From positions 5,854,001-5,918,000 of the forward strand of contig NZ_CP114902.1 of assembly GCF_027497235.1 (NCBI RefSeq): a DNA stretch of 64,000 bases, written 5' to 3'. The notes beneath the pieces were generated by a model that was not told the origin of the DNA, ran no database searches, and was given only the letters and a program-made list of their open reading frames with translations. Below, one piece after another: positions 18,164 through 26,648 of this stretch (position 1 is its first letter; each line of letters opens with the position of its first letter). Source of the DNA: Micromonospora sp. WMMD1128. Lineage in GTDB: Bacteria > Actinomycetota > Actinomycetes > Mycobacteriales > Micromonosporaceae. The position numbers and the translations under genes are program-made.

Positions 18164-18558
18164 TGCCTAGAAACTTGATGACGTGAGTGGATCGGCCGCA
18201 GGCGGGCGGGCGCGCCGAGCCAGGGCCGAATCCCACGCCTGGCAGGGAAGCTCGACGCGGCCGGATTGACCCCGGCCCCATCCGACCCCGGCCGAACCCT
18301 CAACCCACCAACCGACCCCGACCGAACCCTCAACCCCACCCAACCGAACCTCAACCCCACCCAACCGAACCCCCAACCCAACCCAACCCACCCCGACCGA
18401 ACCCTCAACCCACCACCGACCCCGACCGAACCCTCGATCCCACCCAACCGACCCCTAACAGGATGAATCAACCCTGGCGAGGATTCGGTCGAGTCCCCCG
18501 ACGGCGGGGCGAAGCCCGTCCGGGGGCCGATTCATCTACGTCATCAAGTTTCTAGGCA
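18164..18558. mobile_element. 395-bp element with perfect 21-bp inverted repeats (element A)
   Basis: TGCCTAGAAACTTGATGA(CGT) at 18164-18184 is the exact reverse complement of 18538-18558. A further 10-15 bases inside each end match imperfectly (CGTGAGTGGATCGG against CGTAGATGAATCGG). The interior contains no convincing gene; it is made of degenerate ACCGAACCCTCAACCC-type repeats (about 18285-18460), strongly C/A on the + strand. No target-site duplication is visible. Related ends occur at 26834 and 28881. It could be a miniature non-autonomous transposable element; a terminator or regulatory hairpin is the alternative. Confidence 0.6.
18285..18460. repeat. ACC/AAC-rich tandem repeats with a G-quadruplex motif
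   Basis: Irregular tandem copies of CCGACCGAACCCTCAACC and CCCACCCAACCGAACC. At 18370-18389 the - strand reads four G-runs separated by TT (GGGTTGGGTTGGGTTGGGG), a canonical intramolecular G-quadruplex pattern. An open frame of prolines runs through it but is composition-driven. Confidence 0.75.
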
Positions 18559-18844
18559 CCCAAACCGCACCTCGCCGCGCGCCAGCTGCTGCTTGAGCTG
18601 GGTCTGGTCCACCCTGCACCTTCACCGCGGGGAACAATTCCTCGGCCTCCGTCAAAGCGGCACGGCCTGGACCCGGCACACTCCCTGGACCCGGCACACC
18701 CCTGGACCCGGCACTTCGAGCTGAACCCGCCACTTCGAGCTGACCGAGCTGACCCGGCAATTCGCGGTAAGCCCACGGCCTCGCAGGTCACATCGCGGAG
18801 CCGGGGCGGCGGGCGCTGGAGAGGGACGGAGCTACGGTGGGAGC
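18559..18844. other. Gene-free stretch with degenerate repeats upstream of mqnD
   Basis: Between element A and mqnD. It holds three copies of CCTGGACCCGGCAC (18666, 18684, 18701) and two of ACTTCGAGCTGA (about 18713-18745), a decaying repeat of 17-18 bases. A short stretch near 18565-18610 has the look of a dead coding remnant on the - strand. No intact gene is seen. Confidence 0.55.
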
Positions 18845-19675
18845 GTGGCGCTCTCCCTGGCGATCTCCCCCTGCCCCAATGACACGTTCGTCTTCGACGC
18901 CCTGGTGCACGGGCGGGTGCCCGGCGCACCTCCGGTCGAGGTGACCTACGCGGACGTGGACGTCACCAACACGGCCGCCGAGCGTGGCGCGTTCGATCTG
19001 GTGAAGGTCAGTTACGCGGCGCTGCCCTGGCTGCTCGGCGATTACCACCTGCTGCCCTGCGGGGGCGCGCTGGGCCGGGGCTGCGGCCCGCTGGTGCTGA
19101 CCCGGGGCGACCGGACCGACCTGTCCGGCGCGACCGTGGCGGTGCCCGGCGAGCGGACCACGGCGTACCTGCTGTTCCGGCTCTGGGCTACCGGGCAGAC
19201 GCCGAGGCGGATCGAGGTGGTGCCGTTCCACGAGATCATGCCGGGCGTGGCTGCCGGCCGGTACGACGCCGGTCTGGTGATCCACGAGGCCCGCTTCACC
19301 TACCCGCGGCACGGGCTGACCGCCCTGGTCGATCTGGGCGAGTGGTGGGAGAGCGACACTGGGCTGCCGATCCCGCTCGGCGCGATCCTGGCCCGCCGCG
19401 GTGCGGTCGACCCGGTCGAGGCCGCCGCGTGGGTCCGCGAGTCGGTCCGGCATGCCTGGGCCGACCCGGAGGCCAGCCGCGGGTACGTGCTCGCACACGC
19501 GCAGGAGATGGAGCCCGACGTGGTGGACCGGCACATCGGCCTCTACGTCAACGAGTTCACCGCCGACCTGGGTGAGGCCGGCTTCGCCGCCGTGGAGGCG
19601 CTGCTGGGCCGGGCCGCCGACGCCGGGCTCGTCCCTCAGACCTCCAGCTCGCGCGCCACCGCGTGGACCAACTGA
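18845..19675 (+). CDS. mqnD: 1,4-dihydroxy-6-naphthoate synthase
   Basis: 276 residues; the MqnD family converts cyclic dehypoxanthinylfutalosine to 1,4-dihydroxy-6-naphthoate in the futalosine menaquinone route. It begins LAISPCPNDTFVFDALVHG (family signature SPCPNDT) and has the periplasmic-binding-protein-like fold with VKVSYAALPWLLGDY, LLPCGGALGRGCGPLVL, VPGERTTAYLLFRLW and GLVIHEARFTY. GTG 18845 has TACGGT six bases upstream (possible leaderless start) with GGGAG too close to be a normal ribosome-binding site. Its 3' end overlaps the convergent cold-shock gene by 40 bases. Confidence 0.94.
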   Translation: MALSLAISPCPNDTFVFDALVHGRVPGAPPVEVTYADVDVTNTAAERGAFDLVKVSYAALPWLLGDYHLLPCGGALGRGCGPLVLTRGDRTDLSGATVAVPGERTTAYLLFRLWATGQTPRRIEVVPFHEIMPGVAAGRYDAGLVIHEARFTYPRHGLTALVDLGEWWESDTGLPIPLGAILARRGAVDPVEAAAWVRESVRHAWADPEASRGYVLAHAQEMEPDVVDRHIGLYVNEFTADLGEAGFAAVEALLGRAADAGLVPQTSSSRATAWTN

Positions 19676-20022
19676 GCGATCTTCTGCGCGGCCTTGCGGT
19701 CGGGGAAGCGACCCCGGCGCAGGTCCGGCTGGACCTTCGCCTCCAACACCTTGATCATGTCTTCGACGAGGCCGTGCAGCTCCTCCGCCGGCCGGCGGCG
19801 CAACTCCGCCACGGACGGCGGCGCCTCCAGCAGCTTCACCCCCATGGCCTGGGCGCCACGACGGCTGTCCACCACGCTGAAATCGACCCGCTGGCCACCT
19901 TTCAGGTCGGCGACACCCGCCGGTAGCGCGCCCTTCGGCAGGAACACGTCGCCACCCTCGTCACTGGTGACGAACCCGTATCCCTTGGCCGCGTCGTACC
20001 ACTTCACTCGACCCGTCGGCAC
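19636..20022 (-). CDS. Cold-shock domain protein with C-terminal extension
   Basis: 128 residues. Residues 1-66 are a cold-shock domain (GRVKWYDAAKGYGFVTSDEGGDVFLPKGALP), with the RNP1 motif KGYGFVTS and an RNP2-like DVFLP. About 60 extra residues form a charged helical tail (VAELRRRPAEELHGLVEDMIKVLEAKV...) typical of the longer actinobacterial Csp variants; it binds single-stranded RNA/DNA. It overlaps mqnD tail to tail by 40 bases, which could give antisense interaction between the two transcripts. Confidence 0.9.
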   Translation of the reverse strand: MPTGRVKWYDAAKGYGFVTSDEGGDVFLPKGALPAGVADLKGGQRVDFSVVDSRRGAQAMGVKLLEAPPSVAELRRRPAEELHGLVEDMIKVLEAKVQPDLRRGRFPDRKAAQKIAQLVHAVARELEV

Positions 20023-20050
20023 CTGTCGAACCCCGCTCCACTCGAACCGT

Positions 20051-20674
20051 CTACCCCTCCAAGGCTAGCCCGATGATCCGGTCTACCGCCTGCGGGAATT
20101 CGACAAGATCATCCAGCACCAGGTATGCGCCGGCCGCACTCAACTCGTCCACCGGGCAGGGGCCGGTCGCCACTCCCACGCCCGGGATTCCGGCCGCCCG
20201 CGCCGCGGCCATGTCGGCCACGTGGTCACCCACGTAGAGCGTCGCGCCGTGCTCCCGCAGCGCGGTCGCCTTCTGCTCGGCGAACAGGTCCCCGACCAAC
20301 TCGTCGACCGGCAGCCCGAGGTGGTCCAGGTGCAGCTTCGCCAGCCGCCCGATCTTGGAGGTCACCACCATCACCCGTCCGCCGCGCGCGTGCACCGCCC
20401 GGAGCGCGGCCTCCGCGCCCGGCATCGGCGTCGTCGGAGTGATCGCGTACGCGGGATAGAGCTCCCGGTAGAGCGTCACCGCCTCCTCGATCCGCTCCGG
20501 CGGGAACCAGTGTGCCAGCTCGGTACGCAGCGGCGGGCCCAGCCGGGACACGGCCAGATCCGCGTCCACCGGCACGCCCGTGCGCTCGGTCAACGCCCGG
20601 TACGCGGCGGCGATGCCGGGGCGGGAGTCCACCAGGGTCATGTCAAGGTCGAAGCCGACCATCAGCGGAGGCAT
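20051..20674 (-). CDS. HAD family hydrolase, phosphoglycolate phosphatase-like
   Basis: 207 residues with the HAD motifs: MVGFDLDMTLVDS (nucleophile and acid Asp), VMVVTSK (motif II Thr/Ser), a Lys in SKIGRLAKLHLDH, and YVGDHVADMAAARAAG (motif III/IV Asp pair). The cap of about 70 residues between motifs I and II marks the subclass I group. The substrate is not predictable. It sits upstream of the cold-shock gene on the same strand with a 28-base gap. Confidence 0.9.
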   Translation of the reverse strand: MPPLMVGFDLDMTLVDSRPGIAAAYRALTERTGVPVDADLAVSRLGPPLRTELAHWFPPERIEEAVTLYRELYPAYAITPTTPMPGAEAALRAVHARGGRVMVVTSKIGRLAKLHLDHLGLPVDELVGDLFAEQKATALREHGATLYVGDHVADMAAARAAGIPGVGVATGPCPVDELSAAGAYLVLDDLVEFPQAVDRIIGLALEG

Positions 20675-20711
20675 GCCGAGAACCTACCCAGCGGGCTAGC
20701 GTGGTACGACG

Positions 20712-23174
20712 ATGACCACCTCACTCGCCGACCACCTGCGGGCCCTCCCCGACGAGTCCCTGGCCGCCCTGCTCCAGCTGCGACCGGACCTCGTCGTGCC
20801 GGTGCCGGCCGATGTGTCCGCCCTCGCCCTGCGCGCCCAGTCCCGGGTCTCCGTGGCCCGGGCGCTCGACGGGCTGGACCAGTTCACCCTCCAGATCCTC
20901 GACGCCGCCCGGCTCACCCAGGGCCCCGAGGGCAACACCTCCACCGACGAGATCCTGGCCATGGCCACCGCCGGGCCACACCCGCCCGCCCCGACCGCCA
21001 TCCGCGCCGCGGTGGACCGGCTCCGGGCGCGGTTCCTGCTCTACGGCCCCGAACACGACCTGCACGTGGTGGGCGGCGTCGACGAGGTCTCCCCGTACCC
21101 GGCGGGGCTGGGCCGGCCGGCGGCGGAGCTGGACCCGCGCGCGGCGGCCCTGTGCGCGGACCCGGCGAAGCTGCGGCGGACGCTGCTCGCCGCGCCGCCC
21201 TCGGCCCGGGCGGTCCTGGACCGGCTCGCCGCCGGCCCACCGGTCGGCACCGTGGCTCCGGGCGCGCTGGAGGCCCCCGCCACCGGCGACCAGGACGTGC
21301 TCCCGCCCGACCTGGTCAACGGTGGCGCGCCCACCGGCTCACCGATCCGCTGGCTGGTCGAGCACCGGCTGCTGGTGCGGATGTCCGGCGGCCCCAACGG
21401 CACCGTCGAGCTGCCCCGCGAGGTGGGCCTGGTGCTGCGCCGCGACGCCGGTCCGCTCGGCCCGCTGCGCACCGGGCCGCCCGAGGTCTCCGGCCCGCCC
21501 CGGGAGGTCAAGGCCGTGGACTCGGCCGGCGCCGGGCAGACCATGGAGGTGGTCCGGCACACCGAGGCGCTGCTGGAGGCGCTTGTCGCCGAACCGGCCC
21601 CGGTGCTGCGCTCCGGCGGCGTCGGGGTACGCGACCTGCGCCGGCTCGCCCGCGGCCTCGGGCTGGACGAGCCGACCACCGCGCTGATCTTCGAGGTGGC
21701 GTATGCGGCGGGGCTGACCGGCGAGCTGGAACTGACCGGGTCGGCCACCACCCGGTACGGCGGTGACCAGCAGATCCTGCCCACCGGGGGCTACGAGGTG
21801 TGGCGCGCGGCGTCGCTCGCCCAGCGCTGGGAGCAACTCACCCGGGCCTGGCTGGCGATGACCCGCCAGGTGGGCCTGGTCGGCCAGCGGGACGACCGGG
21901 ACCGCCCGATCTCGGTGCTCTCCCCGGAGGCGGAACGCGCCGGCGCGCCGGCCGCCCGACGCGCCGTGCTCGCCGTGCTGGCCGACCTGCCGCAGGCCAC
22001 TGCGCCGACCCCGGACGAGGTGCTGGAGCTGCTCGACTGGCGGGCGCCCCGCCGGGCCCGGGGGCGGGAGACCGCCCACCGCGAGGTGCTGGCCGAGGCG
22101 GCCCGGCTCGGGGTGACCGGGCTGGGCGCGCTCACCACGTACGGGCGGCTGCTGCTGGCCGAGCTGACCGACGCCGACGAGCGGGGCGACGACCCGCTGG
22201 GGTTGCGCTCCGACGCCGAGTCGGGTGACCCGTCGACGGCGGTACGCGCGCTCGACGGGCTGCTGCCCGCTCCGGTCGACCACGTGCTCGTGCAGGCCGA
22301 CCTGAGCGTGGTGGTGCCCGGCCCGCCCGACCCGGCGCTCGCCGCCGAACTGGACGTGGTGGCCGAGCACGAGTCGGCGGGCGGGGCCAGCGTGCACCGG
22401 GTCACCACGGCGAGCATCCGGCGGGCCCTGGACGCCGGCTACACCGCCGACGACCTGCACGCGCTGTTCCGCCGCCGGTCCCGCACCCCGGTCCCGCAGG
22501 GGCTGACCTACCTGGTCGACGACGTGGCCCGGAAGCACGGCGGGCTGCGGGTCGGCTCCGCCGGTGGGTACGTGCGCAGCGACGACGAGGCACTGCTCAC
22601 CGAGGTGCAGGCGGACCGTCGACTGGAGTCGCTGGCGTTCCGCCGGCTGGCCCCGACGGTGCTTGTCACCCCGTACCAGGTCAACCGGATGCTGCTGGCC
22701 CTGCGCGACGCCGGGTACGCGCCGGTGCCCGAGGACGCCAGCGGCGCGACGGTGCTGGCCCGGCCGAAGACCCGGCGGGCGCCGGGCCGCAGCCCGGTCA
22801 CCGGCCGCGCGGTGGACCCGCTGGCCACGCCGAAGCTGCCGATGCCCCGCCTGCTCGGCGTGGTGGAGCAGATCCGCCGGGGCGACATGGCGGCCCGGGT
22901 GGCGCGGCGGGCGCCGGCGGTGGTCCGTGGCGCGGCGACCACCGGCCCGACGCCGGCGCACGGGCACGGCGACGCGCTGGTCGTGCTCCAGCAGGCGGTA
23001 CGGGACAAGGCGCTGGTCTGGGTGGGTTACGTCGACGCGCACGGGGCGACCGCGTCCCGGCTGGTCCGGCCGGTGTCGATCGGCGCCGGCTATCTGCGCG
23101 CCGAGGACGACCGCACCGAGATGCTGCACACGTTCGCGCTGCACCGGATCACCGCCGCCGTGCTGGAGGAGTGA
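20712..23174 (+). CDS. Helicase_C_3 (XPB/Ssl2-like N-terminal) protein
   Basis: 820 residues. The start MTTSLADHLRALPDESLAALLQLRPDLVVPVPADVSALALRAQSR is the signature of the actinobacterial 'helicase C-terminal domain' family (Helicase_C_3), which lacks Walker motifs. A DNA-binding/winged-helix middle part follows, then DHVLVQADLSVVVPGPPDPALAAELDVVAEHESAGGASVHRVTTASIRRALDAG, and a WYL-like C-terminus (VWVGYVDAHGATASRLVRPVSIGAGYLRAED). The family is usually near an XPB helicase, as here (24597), implying a joint role in DNA repair or transcription-coupled processes; this is inference. Confidence 0.88.
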   Translation: MTTSLADHLRALPDESLAALLQLRPDLVVPVPADVSALALRAQSRVSVARALDGLDQFTLQILDAARLTQGPEGNTSTDEILAMATAGPHPPAPTAIRAAVDRLRARFLLYGPEHDLHVVGGVDEVSPYPAGLGRPAAELDPRAAALCADPAKLRRTLLAAPPSARAVLDRLAAGPPVGTVAPGALEAPATGDQDVLPPDLVNGGAPTGSPIRWLVEHRLLVRMSGGPNGTVELPREVGLVLRRDAGPLGPLRTGPPEVSGPPREVKAVDSAGAGQTMEVVRHTEALLEALVAEPAPVLRSGGVGVRDLRRLARGLGLDEPTTALIFEVAYAAGLTGELELTGSATTRYGGDQQILPTGGYEVWRAASLAQRWEQLTRAWLAMTRQVGLVGQRDDRDRPISVLSPEAERAGAPAARRAVLAVLADLPQATAPTPDEVLELLDWRAPRRARGRETAHREVLAEAARLGVTGLGALTTYGRLLLAELTDADERGDDPLGLRSDAESGDPSTAVRALDGLLPAPVDHVLVQADLSVVVPGPPDPALAAELDVVAEHESAGGASVHRVTTASIRRALDAGYTADDLHALFRRRSRTPVPQGLTYLVDDVARKHGGLRVGSAGGYVRSDDEALLTEVQADRRLESLAFRRLAPTVLVTPYQVNRMLLALRDAGYAPVPEDASGATVLARPKTRRAPGRSPVTGRAVDPLATPKLPMPRLLGVVEQIRRGDMAARVARRAPAVVRGAATTGPTPAHGHGDALVVLQQAVRDKALVWVGYVDAHGATASRLVRPVSIGAGYLRAEDDRTEMLHTFALHRITAAVLEE

Positions 23175-23177
23175 CCC

Positions 23178-23411
23178 CTATTCGCCGTTGCGCCGCAGCG
23201 TGCCGATCACCGAGACGGCCAGCAGCAGCGCGAACGCCGCACCGGCCGACTCGCCGACCGAGTCGACGAAGCCCTGCCGCTGCACGAGCAGCCCGAACAG
23301 GAACCACCCGAACACGCCCACGGCGGCGACCGCGTAACCGACCATCGCCGCTGTGGAGACCTCCTGCTGCGTCCGCTCGTCCTCGGGAAGCACGTCCTGA
23401 TCGACGGTCAT
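23178..23411 (-). CDS. Small membrane protein, unrecognised
   Basis: 77 residues with two hydrophobic segments (about 21-39 and 53-70) and a polar N-terminus TVDQDVLPEDERTQQEVSTA. ATG 23411 is preceded by GGGAGGG. It is convergent with the Helicase_C_3 gene, separated by 3 bases. No family recognised beyond small actinobacterial membrane proteins near the XPB locus. Confidence 0.72.
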   Translation of the reverse strand: MTVDQDVLPEDERTQQEVSTAAMVGYAVAAVGVFGWFLFGLLVQRQGFVDSVGESAGAAFALLLAVSVIGTLRRNGE

Positions 23412-23547
23412 GGCCAGTCCCTCCCCGCCCCGTGGTGGACCCGGCTTCCACAGTGACACCGACCGGACCGCGCGGACAGGGGTTAAAACCCTGATCCGGG
23501 TGGTCCGGTCACGGGTAGGGCGGGGCCGGCTGCGGTTTCGGGGCGGC

Positions 23548-24423
23548 TCAGGTGCCGGGACGGTGACCGATCACCACCACGCGGGTGCCGATCGAGCCCA
23601 GCTCCCAGAGGCGTACCGCGTCGCGGTGCAGCAGGTTGACGCAGCCGTGCGAGCCGATCGCGCCGTTGTGCAGGTAGGTGGTGGTCTCGTGGAAGCCGAT
23701 CCCGCCGTTGAACCGCTGCCAGTAGGGCAGCCACACCTCGTACGGGTTGGACCACTCGCGCAGGTTCCGCCCGGCCACCGAGTAGGTGCCGGCCGGCGTG
23801 GCGTACCCGGACATGCCGGTGCGGGTGACGGTCGGGCCCAGCACCACCTTGCCGCCGCGCATCGCCCACACGGTCTGCCGGGTCAGGTCGACGCAGAAGG
23901 TGAGCCGGGAACCGGCCCGGCAGCGCGACACGTCGGTGCCGGCCAGCCGCTTCGCCACGTCGTACGTGGTGGGGCCGGCGCGCCCGGAGGCGGGGCTGAT
24001 GCCGTACCGGCTCTGGAATTTCTTGATCGCGGCGCAGTCGGCGGCGGACTGCGTGCCGTCCACGCTCAGCGTCCCGAAACCGCCCAGCCGACTCAGGTAG
24101 CTCTCCACGGCCTTCTGGTGCTCCCCCTGCGGGCACCCGGCGGGCTGGCTCGGGGTGGCCTTCGGCTTCGGCTTCCTGGTCGCGGTCGGTGACCGGGTGG
24201 GTTTCGGCGTGGCCGTCCGGCTCGGCTGCGCCGACGGGGACGTCGCCGACCGCTCGGGCGTGGGCGGCGCGCTCGCCCCCGATGCTCCCTCCGTCAGCCC
24301 GACCGGCGCGGGGGTGGTGCCCCCGGCGCCCTCCGCCTGCGGATCGAGCGCACACGCGCCGACGCCGACCAGCACGACCACTGCCAGGCCGACGACCCGG
24401 GCGAGAAACCGGACACGCTGCAT
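23548..24423 (-). CDS. L,D-transpeptidase lipoprotein
   Basis: 291 residues. The signal segment ends in a lipobox-like VGAC (Cys24), so it is probably a lipoprotein on the outer face of the membrane. A Thr/Pro/Ser-rich linker (25-95) is followed by a peptidoglycan-binding-like helical domain (about 98-160; VDGTQSAADCAAIKKFQSRYGI) and a YkuD catalytic domain with GFHETTTYLHNGAIGSHGCVNL; Cys261 is the nucleophile. Role: 3-3 cross-linking or remodelling of peptidoglycan. Divergent from XPB. Confidence 0.92.
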   Translation of the reverse strand: MQRVRFLARVVGLAVVVLVGVGACALDPQAEGAGGTTPAPVGLTEGASGASAPPTPERSATSPSAQPSRTATPKPTRSPTATRKPKPKATPSQPAGCPQGEHQKAVESYLSRLGGFGTLSVDGTQSAADCAAIKKFQSRYGISPASGRAGPTTYDVAKRLAGTDVSRCRAGSRLTFCVDLTRQTVWAMRGGKVVLGPTVTRTGMSGYATPAGTYSVAGRNLREWSNPYEVWLPYWQRFNGGIGFHETTTYLHNGAIGSHGCVNLLHRDAVRLWELGSIGTRVVVIGHRPGT

Positions 24424-24596
24424 GGGCCCTCCCTGGACAGTTGTCCCGCTTTCTAGACGTGTGGGGTGAGTATGACGTTGCCTGTCCAGCGAGACTTTTT
24501 TCCGACCTCGCCGGGCGTGCAACACTTGATGGTCCGCCTTCGGCAGGTCAGCCGCCGTGCGGGCACGGATCCCGGGCGATGCGAGGAGAACGCGGC

Positions 24597-26276
24597 GTGA
24601 GCGGTGGACCACTGATCGTGCAGTCGGACAAGACGCTGCTGCTGGAGATCGACCACCCGGACGCGCAGTCCTGCCGGATGGCCATCGCGCCCTTCGCGGA
24701 GCTGGAACGCTCGCCCGAGCACGTGCACACCTATCGGCTGACGCCGCTGGGCCTGTGGAACGCGCGGGCCGCCGGCCACGACGCGGAGGGCGTGGTCGAC
24801 ACCCTGATCAAGTATTCGCGTTATCCGGTGCCGCACGGGCTGCTCGTCGACGTGGCCGAGACGATGGACCGGTACGGCCGGCTCCAGCTCGCCAACGACC
24901 CGGCGCACGGGCTGGTGCTGCGCGCCCTGGACCGGGTGGTGCTGATCGAGGTGGCGAAGAGCAAGAAGCTCGCGGGCATGCTCGGCGCGAAGCTCGACGA
25001 CGACACCATCGCAGTGCACCCGTCCGAGCGGGGCCGGCTCAAGCAGGCGCTGCTGAAGCTGGGCTGGCCGGCGGAGGACCTGGCCGGCTACGTCGACGGC
25101 GAGGCGCACCCGATCGAGCTGGCCGAGTCCGGCAAGGACGGGGGCAGGGCGTGGACGCTGCGCTCGTACCAGCGCGAGGCGGTGGAGGCGTTCTGGGCCG
25201 GCGGCTCCGGCGTGGTGGTGCTGCCCTGCGGCGCCGGCAAGACGCTCGTCGGCGCGGCGGCGATGGCCGAGGCGAAGGCGACCACGCTGATCCTGGTGAC
25301 GAACACGGTGGCCGGCCGGCAGTGGAAGCGGGAGCTGATCGCCCGCACGTCGCTGACCGAGGAGGAGATCGGCGAGTATTCGGGCGAGCGCAAGGAGATC
25401 CGCCCGGTCACCATCGCCACGTACCAGGTGCTCACCTCGCGGCGCGGCGGCGCGTTCACCCACCTGGACCTGTTCGGCGCCCGCGACTGGGGCCTGGTCG
25501 TCTACGACGAGGTGCACCTGCTGCCCGCGCCGATCTTCCGCTTCACCGCGGACCTCCAGGCCCGCCGCCGGCTCGGCCTCACCGCGACGTTGGTACGCGA
25601 GGACGGCCGGGAGGGCGACGTGTTCAGCCTGATCGGCCCGAAGCGGTACGACGCGCCGTGGAAGGACATCGAGCAGCAGGGCTGGATCGCGCCGGCGGAG
25701 TGCACCGAGGTACGGGTGACGCTCACCGACGCGGAGCGGCTGGCGTACGCGACGGCGGAGGCGGAGGAGCGCTACCGGATGGCCGCGAGCGCCCGCACGA
25801 AGCTGCCCGTGGTGCGGGCCCTGGTGGAGCGGCACCCGTCCGAGCAGGTGCTCGTCATCGGCGGCTTCCTGGACCAGTTGCACCAGCTCGGCGAATATCT
25901 GGACGCGCCGATCGTGCAGGGTTCCACCACGAACAAGGAACGCGAGCGGCTGTTCGACGCGTTCCGGGCCGGCTCGTTGCGAACCCTGGTGATCTCAAAG
26001 GTGGGCAACTTCTCCATCGACCTGCCGGAGGCGGCGGTGGCGATCCAGGTGTCCGGCACGTTCGGGTCGCGGCAGGAGGAGGCGCAGCGGCTGGGCCGGG
26101 TGCTCCGCCCGAAGGCCGACGGCCGGCAGGCGCACTTCTACACCGTGGTCTCCCGGGACACCATCGACACCGAGTACGCCGCGCACCGGCAGCGGTTCCT
26201 CGCCGAGCAGGGGTACGCGTACACCATCGTGGACGCCGACGACGTCCTCGGCCCGCCGCTGCCGACGGTCGAGTAG
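24597..26276 (+). CDS. DNA repair helicase XPB
   Basis: 559 residues, superfamily 2 helicase of the bacterial XPB type. Residues 1-130 form the N-terminal damage-recognition-like region (LIVQSDKTLLLEIDHPDAQSCRMAIAPFAELERSPEHVHTYRLTPLGLWNARAAG). Motif I is LPCGAGKTLVG, motif II DEVHLLPAP, motif III LTATLVREDG, and late motifs are SKVGNFSIDLPEA and QRLGRVLRPK (VI). GTG 24597 has GAGGAGAAC upstream. It unwinds DNA 3'-5' in related bacteria; the partnership with the upstream Helicase_C_3 protein is inferred from neighbourhood. Confidence 0.94.
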   Translation: MSGGPLIVQSDKTLLLEIDHPDAQSCRMAIAPFAELERSPEHVHTYRLTPLGLWNARAAGHDAEGVVDTLIKYSRYPVPHGLLVDVAETMDRYGRLQLANDPAHGLVLRALDRVVLIEVAKSKKLAGMLGAKLDDDTIAVHPSERGRLKQALLKLGWPAEDLAGYVDGEAHPIELAESGKDGGRAWTLRSYQREAVEAFWAGGSGVVVLPCGAGKTLVGAAAMAEAKATTLILVTNTVAGRQWKRELIARTSLTEEEIGEYSGERKEIRPVTIATYQVLTSRRGGAFTHLDLFGARDWGLVVYDEVHLLPAPIFRFTADLQARRRLGLTATLVREDGREGDVFSLIGPKRYDAPWKDIEQQGWIAPAECTEVRVTLTDAERLAYATAEAEERYRMAASARTKLPVVRALVERHPSEQVLVIGGFLDQLHQLGEYLDAPIVQGSTTNKERERLFDAFRAGSLRTLVISKVGNFSIDLPEAAVAIQVSGTFGSRQEEAQRLGRVLRPKADGRQAHFYTVVSRDTIDTEYAAHRQRFLAEQGYAYTIVDADDVLGPPLPTVE

Positions 26277-26354
26277 CCCGGCTTCCGGTGTTCCCGGCGT
26301 CCGTCCACAGTGGCAGAATCGGGCACCGTCACTGGAACACCGGAAGGGGCCCGA

Positions 26355-26648
26355 GTGAAACGCCGCATCCTGTCCGCACTGACGCTCGCCACCGTCGGCC
26401 TTGCCGGCGCGGCCGTGGCGCCCACGCCGGCCTCGGCGAGCGACGCGCCCGGTTTCGTCTGCAACCTCACCCAGAACACCTGGCTGCGGGACCAACCGCA
26501 CGGCGGCGTGCTGCGCACCCTGACCGCCGGGCGCGGGTTCCGCGCCCACGGGGGCTGGGCCGAGGACAACGACGCCTGGGTGTACGGCCACGGCGCCGAG
26601 TACCCGTCGATCGACGGCTGGGTGCCGCTGGGCAACACCACCTGCTGA
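26355..26648 (+). CDS. Secreted small SH3-like protein
   Basis: 97 residues. A Sec signal (KRRILSALTLATVGLAGAAVAPTPASA, cleavage after ASA) precedes a mature domain of about 68 residues with VCNLTQNTWLRDQPHGGVLRTLTAGRGFRAHGGWAEDNDAWVYGHGAE, an SH3b-like pattern, and two Cys (near the mature N-terminus and the last residue) that could form a disulfide. GTG 26355 follows GAAGGGG. Such proteins bind cell-wall or surface ligands; the actual ligand is unknown. Confidence 0.82.
   Translation: MKRRILSALTLATVGLAGAAVAPTPASASDAPGFVCNLTQNTWLRDQPHGGVLRTLTAGRGFRAHGGWAEDNDAWVYGHGAEYPSIDGWVPLGNTTC

Noticed and set aside
18285..18460. Possible CRISPR array
   Set aside because: Repeat units are degenerate and contiguous without unique spacers, and no cas genes are nearby.
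18187..18555. 122-residue Pro/Asn/Thr-rich frame in element A
   Set aside because: Produced by the ACC/AAC tandem repeats; no ribosome-binding site or domain.
20222..21766. 514-residue + strand frame spanning the HAD and Helicase_C_3 genes
   Set aside because: It is antisense to one gene and out of frame with the other; Arg/Gly/Pro-rich shadow.
24521..24540. Another copy of the element A/B end (ACACTTGATGG)
   Set aside because: Only about 8 bases match and there is no partner in inverted orientation nearby.
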